Below, one piece after another: positions 1 to 8,908 of a DNA stretch of 64,000 bases (positions are counted from its first letter, which is position 1; each line of letters begins with the position of its first letter). The stretch spans positions 4,650,001 through 4,714,000 of the forward strand of contig NZ_SHKY01000001.1 in assembly GCF_004217545.1 (NCBI RefSeq), written 5' to 3'. The DNA is from Krasilnikovia cinnamomea (GTDB taxonomy: Bacteria > Actinomycetota > Actinomycetes > Mycobacteriales > Micromonosporaceae). Below the pieces are notes generated by a model. It was not told the DNA's origin, ran no database searches, and saw only the letters and a list, made by a program, of their open reading frames with translations. The position numbers and the translations under genes were made by a program.

Positions 1-464
1 CGGTGGAGCTGCCCGACACCGTGGTGCCGCAGTTCTGGCGTACCGCGGCGGACGACGCCGGGGTGGCCCGTGCCGTGGCCGGGGGCTGCCAGGTCATCAT
101 GTCCCCGGCAGACCGCACCTACCTCGACATGAAGTACGAAGCGGACAGCCCGCTCGGCCTCGACTGGGCCGGGACCCTCGACGTGACCAGGGCATACGAC
201 TGGGATCCGGCGACCCGGCTGCCCGGCGTCGGCGAGCGGGCCGTGCTCGGGGTCGAGGCTCCGCTGTGGTCGGAGACGCTGCGCAGCCTCACCGACGCAC
301 AGACGATGACGTTCCCCCGGCTGGCCGCGATCGCCGAGGTGGCCTGGTCGCCGCAGGCCGCCCGGGACTGGGAGTCGTTCCGTCGCCGCCTGGCCGCGTT
401 CGGGCCACGCTGGACGGCGCAGGGCGTCACCTACCACCGTTCACCCGAGATCCCCTGGGCGTGA
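1..464 (+). CDS. Beta-N-acetylhexosaminidase (GH20), C-terminal part
   Basis: Partial gene running in from the left edge; only about 153 C-terminal residues are present. Seen: a stretch reading MSPADRTYLDMKY, then GLEWAG-like GLDWAG, and the end of a TIM barrel with EAPLWSETL and FPRLAAIAEVAWSP. These are typical of the last barrel strands of GH20 exo-hexosaminidases, where the conserved Trp and Glu line the N-acetylglucosamine pocket. The family removes terminal GlcNAc/GalNAc from chitin oligomers or glycans. The catalytic Asp-Glu pair would lie upstream of the window, so activity cannot be judged. The next gene starts 34 bases downstream on the same strand. Confidence 0.85.
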   Translation, partial: VELPDTVVPQFWRTAADDAGVARAVAGGCQVIMSPADRTYLDMKYEADSPLGLDWAGTLDVTRAYDWDPATRLPGVGERAVLGVEAPLWSETLRSLTDAQTMTFPRLAAIAEVAWSPQAARDWESFRRRLAAFGPRWTAQGVTYHRSPEIPWA

Positions 465-497
465 CGGCGCGGCCGGGGCGCCTCTAGGCTTGCCCGC

Positions 498-2354
498 GTG
501 AACGGGCACGGCGTGCGGGCGATGACGTCGGCCGTCGCGCTGGCCGGGTTCCTCGCCGTCGCGGTGGCCCAGCTCGCGTTCGTGGCGGTGCTGGTCCTGC
601 TGCTGCTGGCGATGCTGCCCGGCGCGCTCGCCGCGCGGGTCGGCGCGCCGCTGTGCATGGCCACGGTCGGGGTGCTGGCGTACGCGACGTGGCAGGCCCT
701 GCGCGCCCGGCACGCCCAGCCCACCGGGGTGCCGGTGAGCCGCGCCGACGCCCCCCACCTGTGGGAACTGGTGGACGCCGCCGCGCGGGCCGCCGGGACC
801 CGGGCGCCGGACACCGTCACCGTCGTCGCGGAGGCCGCCGCCACGCTGCGCGAGCGCAGCCGCCTGCTGGGGCTGATCGGCGGCCGCCGCGACCTGTACC
901 TGGGGCTGCCGCTGCTGCAGGCATGGGACGTCCCGCGCCTGCGCGCGGTCGTGGCGCACGAGCTGGCCCACTTCTCCGGCCGGGACGCGCGGCTCGCCCC
1001 GCTGGCGTACCGGGGACGGGTGGCGGTCGGCCGCGGCATCCCCCGGATCCGCCGGGGCAACCCCGCCGGGCCGGTGCTGCGCGCGTACGCCCGGCTGTAC
1101 CGGCGGCTCGACGCGCCGTTCAGCCGGGCCCAGGAGTTCGCCGCCGATCGGGTCGCCGCCGAGTTCGCCGGTACCGCGGCCACCGCCGCGGTGCTCACCG
1201 ACCTGCCCACCCTGGACGCCCTGCAACGCCTGTTCCGCGCCGAGTACGTCGCCCCCGGCTGGCAGGCCGGGCACACCCCGGACGACCTGTTCGGCGGCTT
1301 CCTGCGGATGCTGGCCGCGCGCGCCGACGAGGCGGCCCGGTTGCGCGCCCGGCCGCTGCCCGACCCGGGACCGTGGGACACCCACCCGCCGAGGGCCGAG
1401 CGCCTCGCCGCGCTTCCGGCGGTCCCCGAGCCCCCGCCGGGGCCCGCGGCCGAGCCGGTGCCCGACCTGCCCGGCCTGGGGCGGGCGCTGCAGGCGGTCG
1501 CGTACCCGCCGCAGGGGCGCACCGCCGTGGACTGGGACACCTTCTTCGGCGCGGCCCGCACCTCCGAGATGGAACGGGAGGCCGGTGCCGCCCTGGCGAC
1601 CATCTCCCGCGCCGCCGGGACGCCCGTGACCAGCGCGGCCGACGTACTCGACCTCGCCGCGGACGGACGGCTACGCAAGGTCGCGGAGTCGGTCCTGCCA
1701 GACCTGCCCGCCGACGAGGCCGCCGCCCGGGAGGTGGAGCTGGTCACCCTGCTGCTGGCGCTCGCCGCGCTGCGCAGCGGCGTCGCCCGATGGCGGCACA
1801 ACTGGACGGGTACGGCCGAACTCGTCACCCTCGACGGCGGCCACCTCGACCTGTCCGGGCCCGCGGCCCTGGTCGCCGACCCCGCCACGGTCGCCGAGGC
1901 CCGGGACCGGCTGGCAGCGCTGGGTGTCGACCCGGCCGCGACCGGCGACCGGTCGGCCGACGGCCGGGCGGAGGTCGTCGGCGGGGTGGTCAACCTGGTG
2001 GTCGACGGGGCCCGCACCGACGTACTCATCGTGGACACCGGGCTGTTCCTGGTGCCCGGGCTGCCCCGCGCGCACAACGGCTCGGCGAAGCGGCGGCTCG
2101 CCCGGTTCGCGGCCGCCGACGCGGGCGAACGGGAGGCGGCGGCGCCGGGCGGCCGGTTCGTGCCGTACACGGAGGTGGCCGGTGCCGCCCGCACCCGGCG
2201 GGCCCCCCGGGCCTGGGACCTGCGGCTTCGCGATGGTGCCACGCTGAGCGTGCGGGCGGCGCTGGACTCCGACGAGCTGCCCGGGGGCTGGGCGGCCCTC
2301 GACGACGCGGTGGCCTTTCTCGCCCGTACGCGCGCAACGTCCGACTCCGGGTGA
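498..2354 (+). CDS. Membrane-anchored M48 family metallopeptidase
   Basis: A 618-residue protein starting at GTG. Two hydrophobic segments occupy roughly residues 14-40 and 48-65. The zinc motif HELAH lies at residues 154-158, and a downstream AADRVAAEFAG segment could carry the third ligand. M48 peptidases such as HtpX and Ste24 cleave membrane or misfolded proteins near the cytoplasmic face. The roughly 350-residue tail after the peptidase domain is not recognised and makes the protein about twice the length of a plain HtpX. It sits between a GH20 gene and a short surface-protein gene, and no operon partner is obvious. The family call is firm; the substrate is unknown. Confidence 0.8.
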   Translation: MNGHGVRAMTSAVALAGFLAVAVAQLAFVAVLVLLLLAMLPGALAARVGAPLCMATVGVLAYATWQALRARHAQPTGVPVSRADAPHLWELVDAAARAAGTRAPDTVTVVAEAAATLRERSRLLGLIGGRRDLYLGLPLLQAWDVPRLRAVVAHELAHFSGRDARLAPLAYRGRVAVGRGIPRIRRGNPAGPVLRAYARLYRRLDAPFSRAQEFAADRVAAEFAGTAATAAVLTDLPTLDALQRLFRAEYVAPGWQAGHTPDDLFGGFLRMLAARADEAARLRARPLPDPGPWDTHPPRAERLAALPAVPEPPPGPAAEPVPDLPGLGRALQAVAYPPQGRTAVDWDTFFGAARTSEMEREAGAALATISRAAGTPVTSAADVLDLAADGRLRKVAESVLPDLPADEAAAREVELVTLLLALAALRSGVARWRHNWTGTAELVTLDGGHLDLSGPAALVADPATVAEARDRLAALGVDPAATGDRSADGRAEVVGGVVNLVVDGARTDVLIVDTGLFLVPGLPRAHNGSAKRRLARFAAADAGEREAAAPGGRFVPYTEVAGAARTRRAPRAWDLRLRDGATLSVRAALDSDELPGGWAALDDAVAFLARTRATSDSG

Positions 2355-2632
2355 ACCGACCGGCCCCCCATTTCCGTGCCTATGGATAGGTGCCGACTTC
2401 CGACGTATCAGCAACCGGGCCGCTGGTTCGGGCCACACTGAACATCGGGGGTTCGCACCCGGCATGACCGACTGCACCGAGCGCGGCGAGGGCCAGGAGG
2501 GCATGCCCGGCCAGCACCGCACCCAGCGTGACCATGGCATGCCGCAGAGGCTTTGCATGACCGTCGCCCAAGGTGGGTAGATCGATCCCGAGCGAAACGC
2601 GATGTTCTTAGCGAACAGGGGAGGGGGCGCCG

Positions 2633-3127
2633 ATGAACCGGGAACCCGTGGCGCTCTTCGCCGCGATCGTCGCGGTCGGCCTCGGCCCCGCCATGTGGCT
2701 CGGTGCCCAGTTCGGACCGGTCGCCACACCGTCCATCGACAAGCCACCCGCGGTCGTGCAGCAGAACGCGGGCAAGGGCGCGGGAGGCGCCGGTGCGGCC
2801 GCACCGCAGGACCCGTCCGTCGTGCTGGACACCCGCCCCCGGGCCAGGGTCGCACCGCTGTCGGGCACCCCGCGGGCGCGCAAGTCGCCCAGCCCGGTAC
2901 CCACGGTCACCACCCCGTCCGCCGAGCCGACCGGTACGCCCACCACACCCGCCTCGGCGCCATCGTCGAGTCCGGACCCGGCCGCCACGCCGAGCGACCC
3001 GGGCACCGAGCCGACCGGCGGTGGCCAGGACACCGGCTCACCGAGCCCGTCGCCCACCCCGACGGAGGCCGAGGTGCGCGAAGAGGCTGCCGCCGGGTCG
3101 GGCCCGGCCCGGCACCAGGCGCACTGA
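2633..3127 (+). CDS. Short Pro/Ser/Thr-rich exported or membrane-anchored protein
   Basis: 164 residues. A hydrophobic N-terminal segment (residues 6-24, ALFAAIVAVGLGPAMWLGA) could act as a signal anchor. The remainder is low-complexity Pro, Ser, Thr and Ala, as in cell-wall-spanning linkers. A strong ribosome-binding site (GGGGAGGGGG, 2619-2628) supports the ATG. No catalytic domain is visible and no family is recognised. It lies 279 bases ahead of the conservon operon on the same strand but is separated from it by a GC-rich hairpin, so it is probably independent. It could be a secreted stalk protein; the function is unknown. Confidence 0.6.
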   Translation: MNREPVALFAAIVAVGLGPAMWLGAQFGPVATPSIDKPPAVVQQNAGKGAGGAGAAAPQDPSVVLDTRPRARVAPLSGTPRARKSPSPVPTVTTPSAEPTGTPTTPASAPSSSPDPAATPSDPGTEPTGGGQDTGSPSPSPTPTEAEVREEAAAGSGPARHQAH

Positions 3128-3133
3128 GGGCTC

Positions 3134-3163
3134 GGGGCGCCGCCGCCACGCGCCGGGCGCCCC
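3134..3163 (+). terminator. GC-rich hairpin after the Pro-rich gene
   Basis: An 8-bp inverted repeat, GGGGCGCC at 3134-3141 and GGCGCCCC at 3156-3163, begins 7 bases after the stop codon. There is no U tract, as is common in actinomycetes. A terminator role is inferred from position. The rest of the gap to 3406 shows nothing definite. Confidence 0.4.
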
Positions 3164-3406
3164 GGCGAGGACGGTCCAATTCGGTGCGACCGCCTCCTGG
3201 TTCTCGTCGATGGACAGAACAGTGCCAAACTCAGCGACCAAAAAGGACATAAAGAGTTCATCCGGTACGCCTTGGAGGTGGCTCCCCGGGCCCCCATTAC
3301 GTATTCTGCCGAAGGCGCGCGCGGCCCGGGACGGTTCGTCAGGCATTGACGACCGTGATGGGTGGTGTGCCGCCGGTCCCCTGCTGACCCCCTCGGGCGG
3401 AGCCTG

Positions 3407-6271
3407 ATGAGAACCCGCAACTGGTCGATCCGTTCCAAGATCATCGCGCTGGTGACGGTGCCACTCACGGCCCTGCTCGCGCTCTGGATCTTCGCGACGG
3501 TGCTCACCGCCGGACCGGCGTTCAACCTGCTGTCCGCCCGTACGCTGCTCGACACGGTCGGCCACCCCGGCGAGGCGCTGGTCGGGGAGCTGCAGCGCGA
3601 GCGCCGCCTCACCGTGGCGTTCCTGGCCAGTACCGCCGCCCAGCCCACCGCCCTGGACGCCCAGCGCGCCGTGACCGACCGCGCGGTCGCGACCTTCCGC
3701 CGCAGCGCGACCGGGCCGGACGCCCAGCAGGCGGCGAGCCAGACCCTGCGGACCCGGATCGCCGAACTCATCGCCGACCTCGACGGGCTCGCGGGCAACC
3801 GCGCCCAGGTCGATCTGCGCCAGCTTGACCCGGTGGCCGCCCAACGCCTGTACAACACGATCGTCGACGCCGGCTTCCAGCTGTTCACCGCCACCGCGAC
3901 CTTCAACGACGAGCTGATCGACCGGCAGGTCCGCGCGCTCACCACGGTGGGCCGCGGCCAGGAGTACCTCAGCCGGACGGACTCTTTGCTGGCCGGCGCG
4001 GACGCGGCCGGGCGGCTCACCGCGGACCTGCGCCACGAACTGCTGCAGTCCATCGCGACCGCGCGGTTCCTGCTGGCCGACGGCGTCGCCGACCTGCCCC
4101 CGGCGGACCGGGCCGCGTTCCAGCGGCTGAGCGCCGGACCCGCGTTCAGCCGCCTGCGGCAGATGCAGGACGTGCTCGTCGAGACCGGCCAGGTGGGGCA
4201 GAAGTCGCCGGTGGGCGGCACGGACTGGCAGCCCGTCTACGACAGTTCCACCGAGCAGCTGCGCGCGTTCGAGCTGGCCGCCGCGGACTCGCTGGCCCAG
4301 CGGGCCACCCCGCTGGCGATGCGGGTGCTGGGCCGCCTGGGCGCGGCCGGCATCCTCGGGCTGGTCGCGGTCGCCGCCTCGATCTTCGTTTCCGTACGGG
4401 TCGGCCGCTCGCTGGTCGGCCGGCTCATCCGGCTGCGCGGCGAGGCCCTGGAGATGGCCGGTGAGCGGCTGCCCGGCGTGATCCGGCGGCTGCAGCGCGG
4501 CGAGGCGGTCGACGTGGACGTCGAAACCCCGCCGCTGGAGTACGGCCGCGACGAGATCGGCCAGCTCGGACACGCCTTCAACGAGGTGCAGCGCACCGCG
4601 GTCCAGTCCGCGGTGGAGGAGGCGAACGTCCGGCGCGGCATCAACGAGGTCTTCCTCAACATCGCCCGGCGCAGCCAGACGCTGCTGCACCGCCAGCTCG
4701 CGCTGCTGGACAAGATGGAACGCCGGGAGACCGAGCCGCGCGAGCTGGAGGACCTGTACCGCGTCGACCACCTCGCCACCCGCATGCGGCGCCACGCCGA
4801 GGACCTGGTCATCCTCGCGGGCGCGGCGCCCGGCCGGGGCTGGCGCAACCCGGTGCCGGTCATCGACGTGATCCGTGGCGCGATCAGCGAGGTCGAGGAC
4901 TACAAGCGGATCGACATCCGCTCGGTGGAGTCCTCGGCGGTCCTCGGGCGCGCGGTCGGCGACGTGATCCACCTGCTGGCCGAGCTGCTGGAGAACGCCG
5001 CGTCGTTCTCCCCGCCGCACACCCGGGTGGAGGTGATCGGCCAGATCCTGCCCAACGGGTACGCCCTGGAGGTCGAGGACCGCGGCCTCGGCATGACCGC
5101 CGAGGCCATCGAGGACGCCAACCGCCGCCTGCTGGAGCCGCCCGACTTCGACCCGGCCGACAGCGCCCGGCTGGGCCTGTTCGTGGTGGCGCAGCTCGCC
5201 GGGCGGCACGGCGTCCGGGTGTCGCTGCGGCCGTCCGCGTACGGCGGCGTCACCGCGGTCGTGCTCATCCCGGGCGAGCTGGTCACGGCCGCACCGCCCG
5301 GGCCCGGGCAACCGGCCCTGCCCGCGGGCCCGTCGCCCGCGGACAAGGCGTGGGACCGCCCCCTGGTGGGTTCCGGTACGCAGGACCCGGCGCGACGCTC
5401 GCTGGCGGCGCTGCAGTGGCAGGGTGCGGAGGAACTGCGCTCCATCACGGTCACCGGCCGCCCGGTCACCCTCGACGGCACCGTCGCCGGGGCGGAACCG
5501 GACGACGACGCCGAAGCGGGCCACGACGCCGAACCGGTCCTCGACGGCGGGGCCGCCCCCGGCGGCGAGGCGGACCAGCCGCGAACCGCCGGAGGGGGGC
5601 CCAGCCGCAGTGCGGTGGTGGACGGGCTCAGCGCGGACGGTCTCGTGCGGCGCCGGCGTACCGCGCCCCGGCGCGCGCCCCAGCGCAACGGGGCCACCGT
5701 GCTCCCGGCCGGGCTGGAGCGCCCGGACCCGCTGCTGCGTCCCGGTCCGGGCCGGCCCGGCACCGGTCCCGGGCGGCCGTCCACCGAGCACCCCGGCGGA
5801 AACGGGAGGTCCGGCACCGCGGGGGTCCCGCTCTCCGCCGCCCCGGACGCCGACGCGGCGGTGGAGCCGTCCAGCCTGGACGGGCTGCCCCGGCGGGTGC
5901 GCCAGGCGAATCTCGTACCGCAGCTGCGGGAGCCGGCGGCCCCACTGGCCGCCGTGCCTGCCCGCTCCCCGGAACGCGTCCGCGACCTGATGAGCGCGTT
6001 GCAGCGGGGCACCATCCGGGGGCGGCAGGCCGCCGCGGGCGCGCCGCGCCGCGCCGGCGACCCACCGGCGGTGCCGGTGCAGCCGGCCGCGCCAGCGGAG
6101 GCGGGCGCGCCGGAGGACAAGGGCTTCAGCGAGGCGGCTACCGTGCTGCTTCCGGCCGTGCGGGACACGGCGGGTCCGGATCAAACCTCAGCGCCGCCGC
6201 CCGGCGCGGGGGACGGCGGTGGCACCGCCACGCAGGACGACCATGGGAACCGGCCGGAGAAGGACGCATAA
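3407..6271 (+). CDS. Conservon sensor histidine kinase with NIT and HAMP domains (CvnA-like)
   Basis: 954 residues from ATG 3407. Order: transmembrane segment (about 12-34), an extracytoplasmic helical region of the nitrate/nitrite-sensing (NIT) type, a second transmembrane segment (about 308-333), a HAMP linker, a dimerisation region with DHLATRMRRHAEDL, and a HATPase domain with the N-box ELLENAASFSPPHTRV near residue 527 and a GLGM G-box. A Pro/Ala/Gly-rich tail of about 300 residues follows. In Streptomyces such kinases sit in the inner membrane and lead four-gene conservons with a roadblock protein, a DUF742 protein and a small GTPase; that exact order follows here. The stop is directly abutted by the next start. 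The ligand is unknown, and nitrate sensing is only the domain name. Confidence 0.88.
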   Translation: MRTRNWSIRSKIIALVTVPLTALLALWIFATVLTAGPAFNLLSARTLLDTVGHPGEALVGELQRERRLTVAFLASTAAQPTALDAQRAVTDRAVATFRRSATGPDAQQAASQTLRTRIAELIADLDGLAGNRAQVDLRQLDPVAAQRLYNTIVDAGFQLFTATATFNDELIDRQVRALTTVGRGQEYLSRTDSLLAGADAAGRLTADLRHELLQSIATARFLLADGVADLPPADRAAFQRLSAGPAFSRLRQMQDVLVETGQVGQKSPVGGTDWQPVYDSSTEQLRAFELAAADSLAQRATPLAMRVLGRLGAAGILGLVAVAASIFVSVRVGRSLVGRLIRLRGEALEMAGERLPGVIRRLQRGEAVDVDVETPPLEYGRDEIGQLGHAFNEVQRTAVQSAVEEANVRRGINEVFLNIARRSQTLLHRQLALLDKMERRETEPRELEDLYRVDHLATRMRRHAEDLVILAGAAPGRGWRNPVPVIDVIRGAISEVEDYKRIDIRSVESSAVLGRAVGDVIHLLAELLENAASFSPPHTRVEVIGQILPNGYALEVEDRGLGMTAEAIEDANRRLLEPPDFDPADSARLGLFVVAQLAGRHGVRVSLRPSAYGGVTAVVLIPGELVTAAPPGPGQPALPAGPSPADKAWDRPLVGSGTQDPARRSLAALQWQGAEELRSITVTGRPVTLDGTVAGAEPDDDAEAGHDAEPVLDGGAAPGGEADQPRTAGGGPSRSAVVDGLSADGLVRRRRTAPRRAPQRNGATVLPAGLERPDPLLRPGPGRPGTGPGRPSTEHPGGNGRSGTAGVPLSAAPDADAAVEPSSLDGLPRRVRQANLVPQLREPAAPLAAVPARSPERVRDLMSALQRGTIRGRQAAAGAPRRAGDPPAVPVQPAAPAEAGAPEDKGFSEAATVLLPAVRDTAGPDQTSAPPPGAGDGGGTATQDDHGNRPEKDA

Positions 6272-6691
6272 GTGGCACAGACGAACCAGAGCGCGAACCT
6301 CAGCTGGCTGCTCGACGACCTCGTCGATCGGGTGCCGTCCACCGAGCAGGCCGTGGTGCTCTCCGCCGACGGCCTGATGATGGGCGCGTCGGCCGGACTC
6401 AGCCGGGCCGACGCCGAGCACCTGTCGGCCATGGCCGCCGGCTTCCAGAGCCTGGCCAAGGGCGCCAGCCGGCATTTCCAGGCGGGCCCGGTACGGCAGA
6501 CCGTGGTCGAGATGGAGTCGGCGTTCCTGTTCGTCACGGCGGCCGGGCAGGGGGCGTGCCTGGCGGTGCTGGCGGCCAGCGACGCCGACCTGGGACTGAT
6601 CGCGTACGAGATGGCGATGCTCGTGACCCGGGTCGGGGAGTTCATGGGCGCACCGGACCGGCCCTTCGTGGCGCCGTTCGATGCCCGCTGA
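6272..6691 (+). CDS. Roadblock/LC7 domain protein (CvnB/MglB-like)
   Basis: 139 residues from a GTG that immediately follows the kinase stop. The whole protein is one roadblock/LC7 fold: LSWLLDDLVDRVPSTEQAVVLSADGLMM at the start, then ADAEHLSAMAAGFQSL and the hydrophobic strand AFLFVTAAGQGACLAVL. MglB-type roadblock proteins form dimers and act as GTPase-activating partners of MglA-like Ras-type GTPases. The matching GTPase is two genes downstream. The gene overlaps the DUF742 gene by 11 bases, so translation is probably coupled. Confidence 0.88.
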   Translation: MAQTNQSANLSWLLDDLVDRVPSTEQAVVLSADGLMMGASAGLSRADAEHLSAMAAGFQSLAKGASRHFQAGPVRQTVVEMESAFLFVTAAGQGACLAVLAASDADLGLIAYEMAMLVTRVGEFMGAPDRPFVAPFDAR

Positions 6692-7067
6692 CTTCTCGCG
6701 CCCGTCCCACGACTGGCTCGACGCCGACGCCGGTCCCGTGGTCCGGCCGTACGCGGTGACCCAGGGCAGGGTCGCGCCGGCCGGTGGGGATTTCGACCTG
6801 GTGGCATTCGTGGTGGCCACCATCGCCGACGTGCCCGCGTTGCCGAACCTGCTCCCGGAGCACCGGGGCATCGTCACCGCGGCCTGGGAGCCGATCTCGA
6901 TCGTCGAGCTGGCCTCCATGTTGGACCTGTCGGTCGGGGTCGTCCGGGTTTTGCTCGGTGATCTACGCTCGGCGGGGCTCATCTCGCTGTACGAACCTCC
7001 CGCGGCCTCGCAGCCGCACGACGTCGACGTACTCAAGGCGGTTGTCAATGGACTCCGTGCGCTCTGA
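6681..7067 (+). CDS. DUF742 protein of the conservon (CvnC-like)
   Basis: 128 residues from ATG 6681. The C-terminal half is a winged-helix-like DUF742 domain: LPEHRGIVTAAWEP, then ISIVELASMLDLSVGVVRVL and DLRSAGLISLYEPP. The ordering of helices resembles an HTH, but in this family it is regarded mainly as a protein-protein partner in the conservon complex. It overlaps both neighbours, by 11 bases with the roadblock gene and by 20 bases with the GTPase gene. The N-terminal 40 residues are variable in the family. Confidence 0.87.
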   Translation: MPADFSRPSHDWLDADAGPVVRPYAVTQGRVAPAGGDFDLVAFVVATIADVPALPNLLPEHRGIVTAAWEPISIVELASMLDLSVGVVRVLLGDLRSAGLISLYEPPAASQPHDVDVLKAVVNGLRAL

Positions 7068-7644
7068 CCGGGACGCGTCGCGCGCACGCATCCCCGTCGC
7101 GCTCAAGATTCTCATCGCCGGCGGGTTCGGCGCGGGCAAGACCACGATGGTCGGCTCGGTGAGCGAAATCCGCCCGTTGCAGACCGAGGAGGTGCTCACC
7201 GGGGTCGACGGTGGCGACGACATCTCCGGTGTCGAGGGCAAACGCACCACGACGGTGACCATGGACTTCGGTCGCATCACCATCACCGAGGACCTGCAGC
7301 TCTACCTGTTCGGCACGCCCGGGCAGGACCGGTTCTGGTTCCTGTGGGACGAGTTGTCGCAGGGTGCGCTGGGTGCGGTGGTGCTGGCGGACACGCGGCG
7401 GCTGGCGGACTGCTTCCCCTCGATCGACTACTTCGAGCAGCGGGGCACGCCGTTCGTGGTCGCGGTGAACTGCTTCGACGACGCGCAGCAGTTCGCCCCC
7501 GAGGCGGTGGCCCGGGCCCTGGACCTAGACCCGGACGTGCCGGTGGTGCTGTTCGACGCGCGGCAGCCGCTGGCCGCCCGTAACGTGCTGATCGAGCTGG
7601 TCGAGTACGTGGCGCGCCGCCAGCTCGCCACGGCGGGCCGCTGA
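7048..7644 (+). CDS. Conservon small GTPase (CvnD-like ATP/GTP-binding protein)
   Basis: 198 residues from ATG 7048, inside the end of the DUF742 gene. P-loop GGFGAGKT at residues 25-32, switch-region Thr residues (KRTTTVTMDFG), the DxxG-equivalent FGTPGQDRFW and the base-specificity region VAVNCFDD. This is the MglA/Cvn subgroup of Ras-like GTPases. With its kinase and roadblock partners it probably forms a membrane-associated switch complex affecting development or secondary metabolism, as shown for some Streptomyces conservons. It is the last gene of the operon. Confidence 0.9.
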   Translation: MDSVRSDRDASRARIPVALKILIAGGFGAGKTTMVGSVSEIRPLQTEEVLTGVDGGDDISGVEGKRTTTVTMDFGRITITEDLQLYLFGTPGQDRFWFLWDELSQGALGAVVLADTRRLADCFPSIDYFEQRGTPFVVAVNCFDDAQQFAPEAVARALDLDPDVPVVLFDARQPLAARNVLIELVEYVARRQLATAGR

Positions 7645-7671
7645 CCGCCCGGCGCGCCGGGCTCTGATTGG

Positions 7672-8733
7672 ATGCTGGGTGTGAGCTCCCAAGGTGAGTT
7701 CGTCTTCGTCGGCTGCTACACGGGGGAGACCGGCGGCGAGGGTGAGGGCATCGCGCTGTTGCGCCGTGACCCGGCGACGGGGGACCTGACCCGACTCGGC
7801 GTGGCCGCGCGTACCCCGTCGCCGTCGTTCCTGGCTCGCCACCCCACCCGGCCGGTCCTGTACGCGGTGAACGAGCTGCACACCGGCGCGGTGAGCGCGT
7901 TCGCGGTGGCCGTGGACGGTGAGCTGGCGCCGCTGGGCGTCCAGCCGACCGGTGGGCAGCATCCGTGTCACCTGGCGGTCGCGGCGGACGGACGGCACCT
8001 GCTGGTCGCGCACTACGGCAGCGGCAGCGTCGCGGTGCTTGCGCTGGACGCCGACGGGGTGCCCGGCCCGCGCCGCGACCTGCTGGATTTCGAGGGGTCC
8101 GGCCCGGTGGCCGACCGCCAGGCGGCCGCGCACGCGCACATGGTCTCGCCCGACCCGCACGGCCCCGACGTACTGGTGACCGATCTGGGTTCGGACCGGG
8201 TGTGGCGGTGCCGGCTGGACCCGGCGTCCGGCCGGCTGACGCTGGTGGCGCCGGCGGTGGTGGCCGCTGCCGGGACCGGCCCGCGCCACCTGTTGCGTTC
8301 GGCCGACGGGGCGCTGCTGCTGGTCGGGGAGCTGCGGGGCGACCTGGCCTGGTATCGGCCGGGCGGCCCGGACGGCGGCCTGCGCCTGATCGGTGACGTG
8401 CCGGCTAGTACCACGCTGGGGGCCAACCATCCCTCGGAGCTGGCGGCGGGCCGCGACGGCCGTTTCGTGTACGTGGCCAACCGCGGCCCGGACACGATTT
8501 CGGCGTTCGCGTGGGACGGGGCGACGGCGGTGCTGGTCGCGGAGGTGCCCACGGGCGGGACCTGGCCCCGGCATCTCGCCCTCATGGCGGATCATCTGTA
8601 TGTAGCGAACGAACGATCACACAATGTCACGGTGTTCCGGCTCGACGCGGACACCGGCGTGCCCCGCATGCAGGGGGAGCCGGTGGGGGAGTCGAGCCCG
8701 ACCTGCTTACTGCGGTGGTTGCCGAGCACGTGA
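7672..8733 (+). CDS. Lactonase family beta-propeller (6-phosphogluconolactonase-type, PF10282)
   Basis: 353 residues with repeated blade motifs such as HPTRPVLYAVNE, GGQHPCHLAVAADGRHLLVAHYGSG, GTGPRHLLRSADGALLLVGE, NHPSELAAGRDGRFVYVANRG and TWPRHLALMADHLYVANE. This is the seven-bladed YbhE/Pgl class of lactonases, which hydrolyse 6-phosphogluconolactone or related lactones. The start at 7672 has only a modest ribosome-binding site; GTG 7681 is an alternative. It is 27 bases after the conservon, probably by chance. The substrate in this organism is not certain. Confidence 0.8.
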   Translation: MLGVSSQGEFVFVGCYTGETGGEGEGIALLRRDPATGDLTRLGVAARTPSPSFLARHPTRPVLYAVNELHTGAVSAFAVAVDGELAPLGVQPTGGQHPCHLAVAADGRHLLVAHYGSGSVAVLALDADGVPGPRRDLLDFEGSGPVADRQAAAHAHMVSPDPHGPDVLVTDLGSDRVWRCRLDPASGRLTLVAPAVVAAAGTGPRHLLRSADGALLLVGELRGDLAWYRPGGPDGGLRLIGDVPASTTLGANHPSELAAGRDGRFVYVANRGPDTISAFAWDGATAVLVAEVPTGGTWPRHLALMADHLYVANERSHNVTVFRLDADTGVPRMQGEPVGESSPTCLLRWLPST

Positions 8734-8908
8734 TCCGACGAGCAATACCGGACATTCAGGATCTTCTAGATTTATGTCCTGGACCGGCCGATAGGCCTCA
8801 GTGCTCCGCACGGCGTGAGATCACTCAACTACGGAGAGTCTTGAAGTAGTCCCGAACTTCCAATCCGAGTAACTTTCGTCCGAACGTATATGGCAATCAG
8901 CTCGCGAG

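Noticed and set aside
2380..2571. 63-residue minus-strand reading with a hydrophobic stretch
   Set aside because: TTG start with no ribosome-binding site, no family resemblance, and it covers a region more easily read as the promoter of the next gene.
3038..6184. Minus-strand reading of over 1000 residues opposite the conservon kinase
   Set aside because: Low-complexity Arg/Gly composition typical of an antisense frame in high-GC DNA; the + strand frame has clear kinase motifs.
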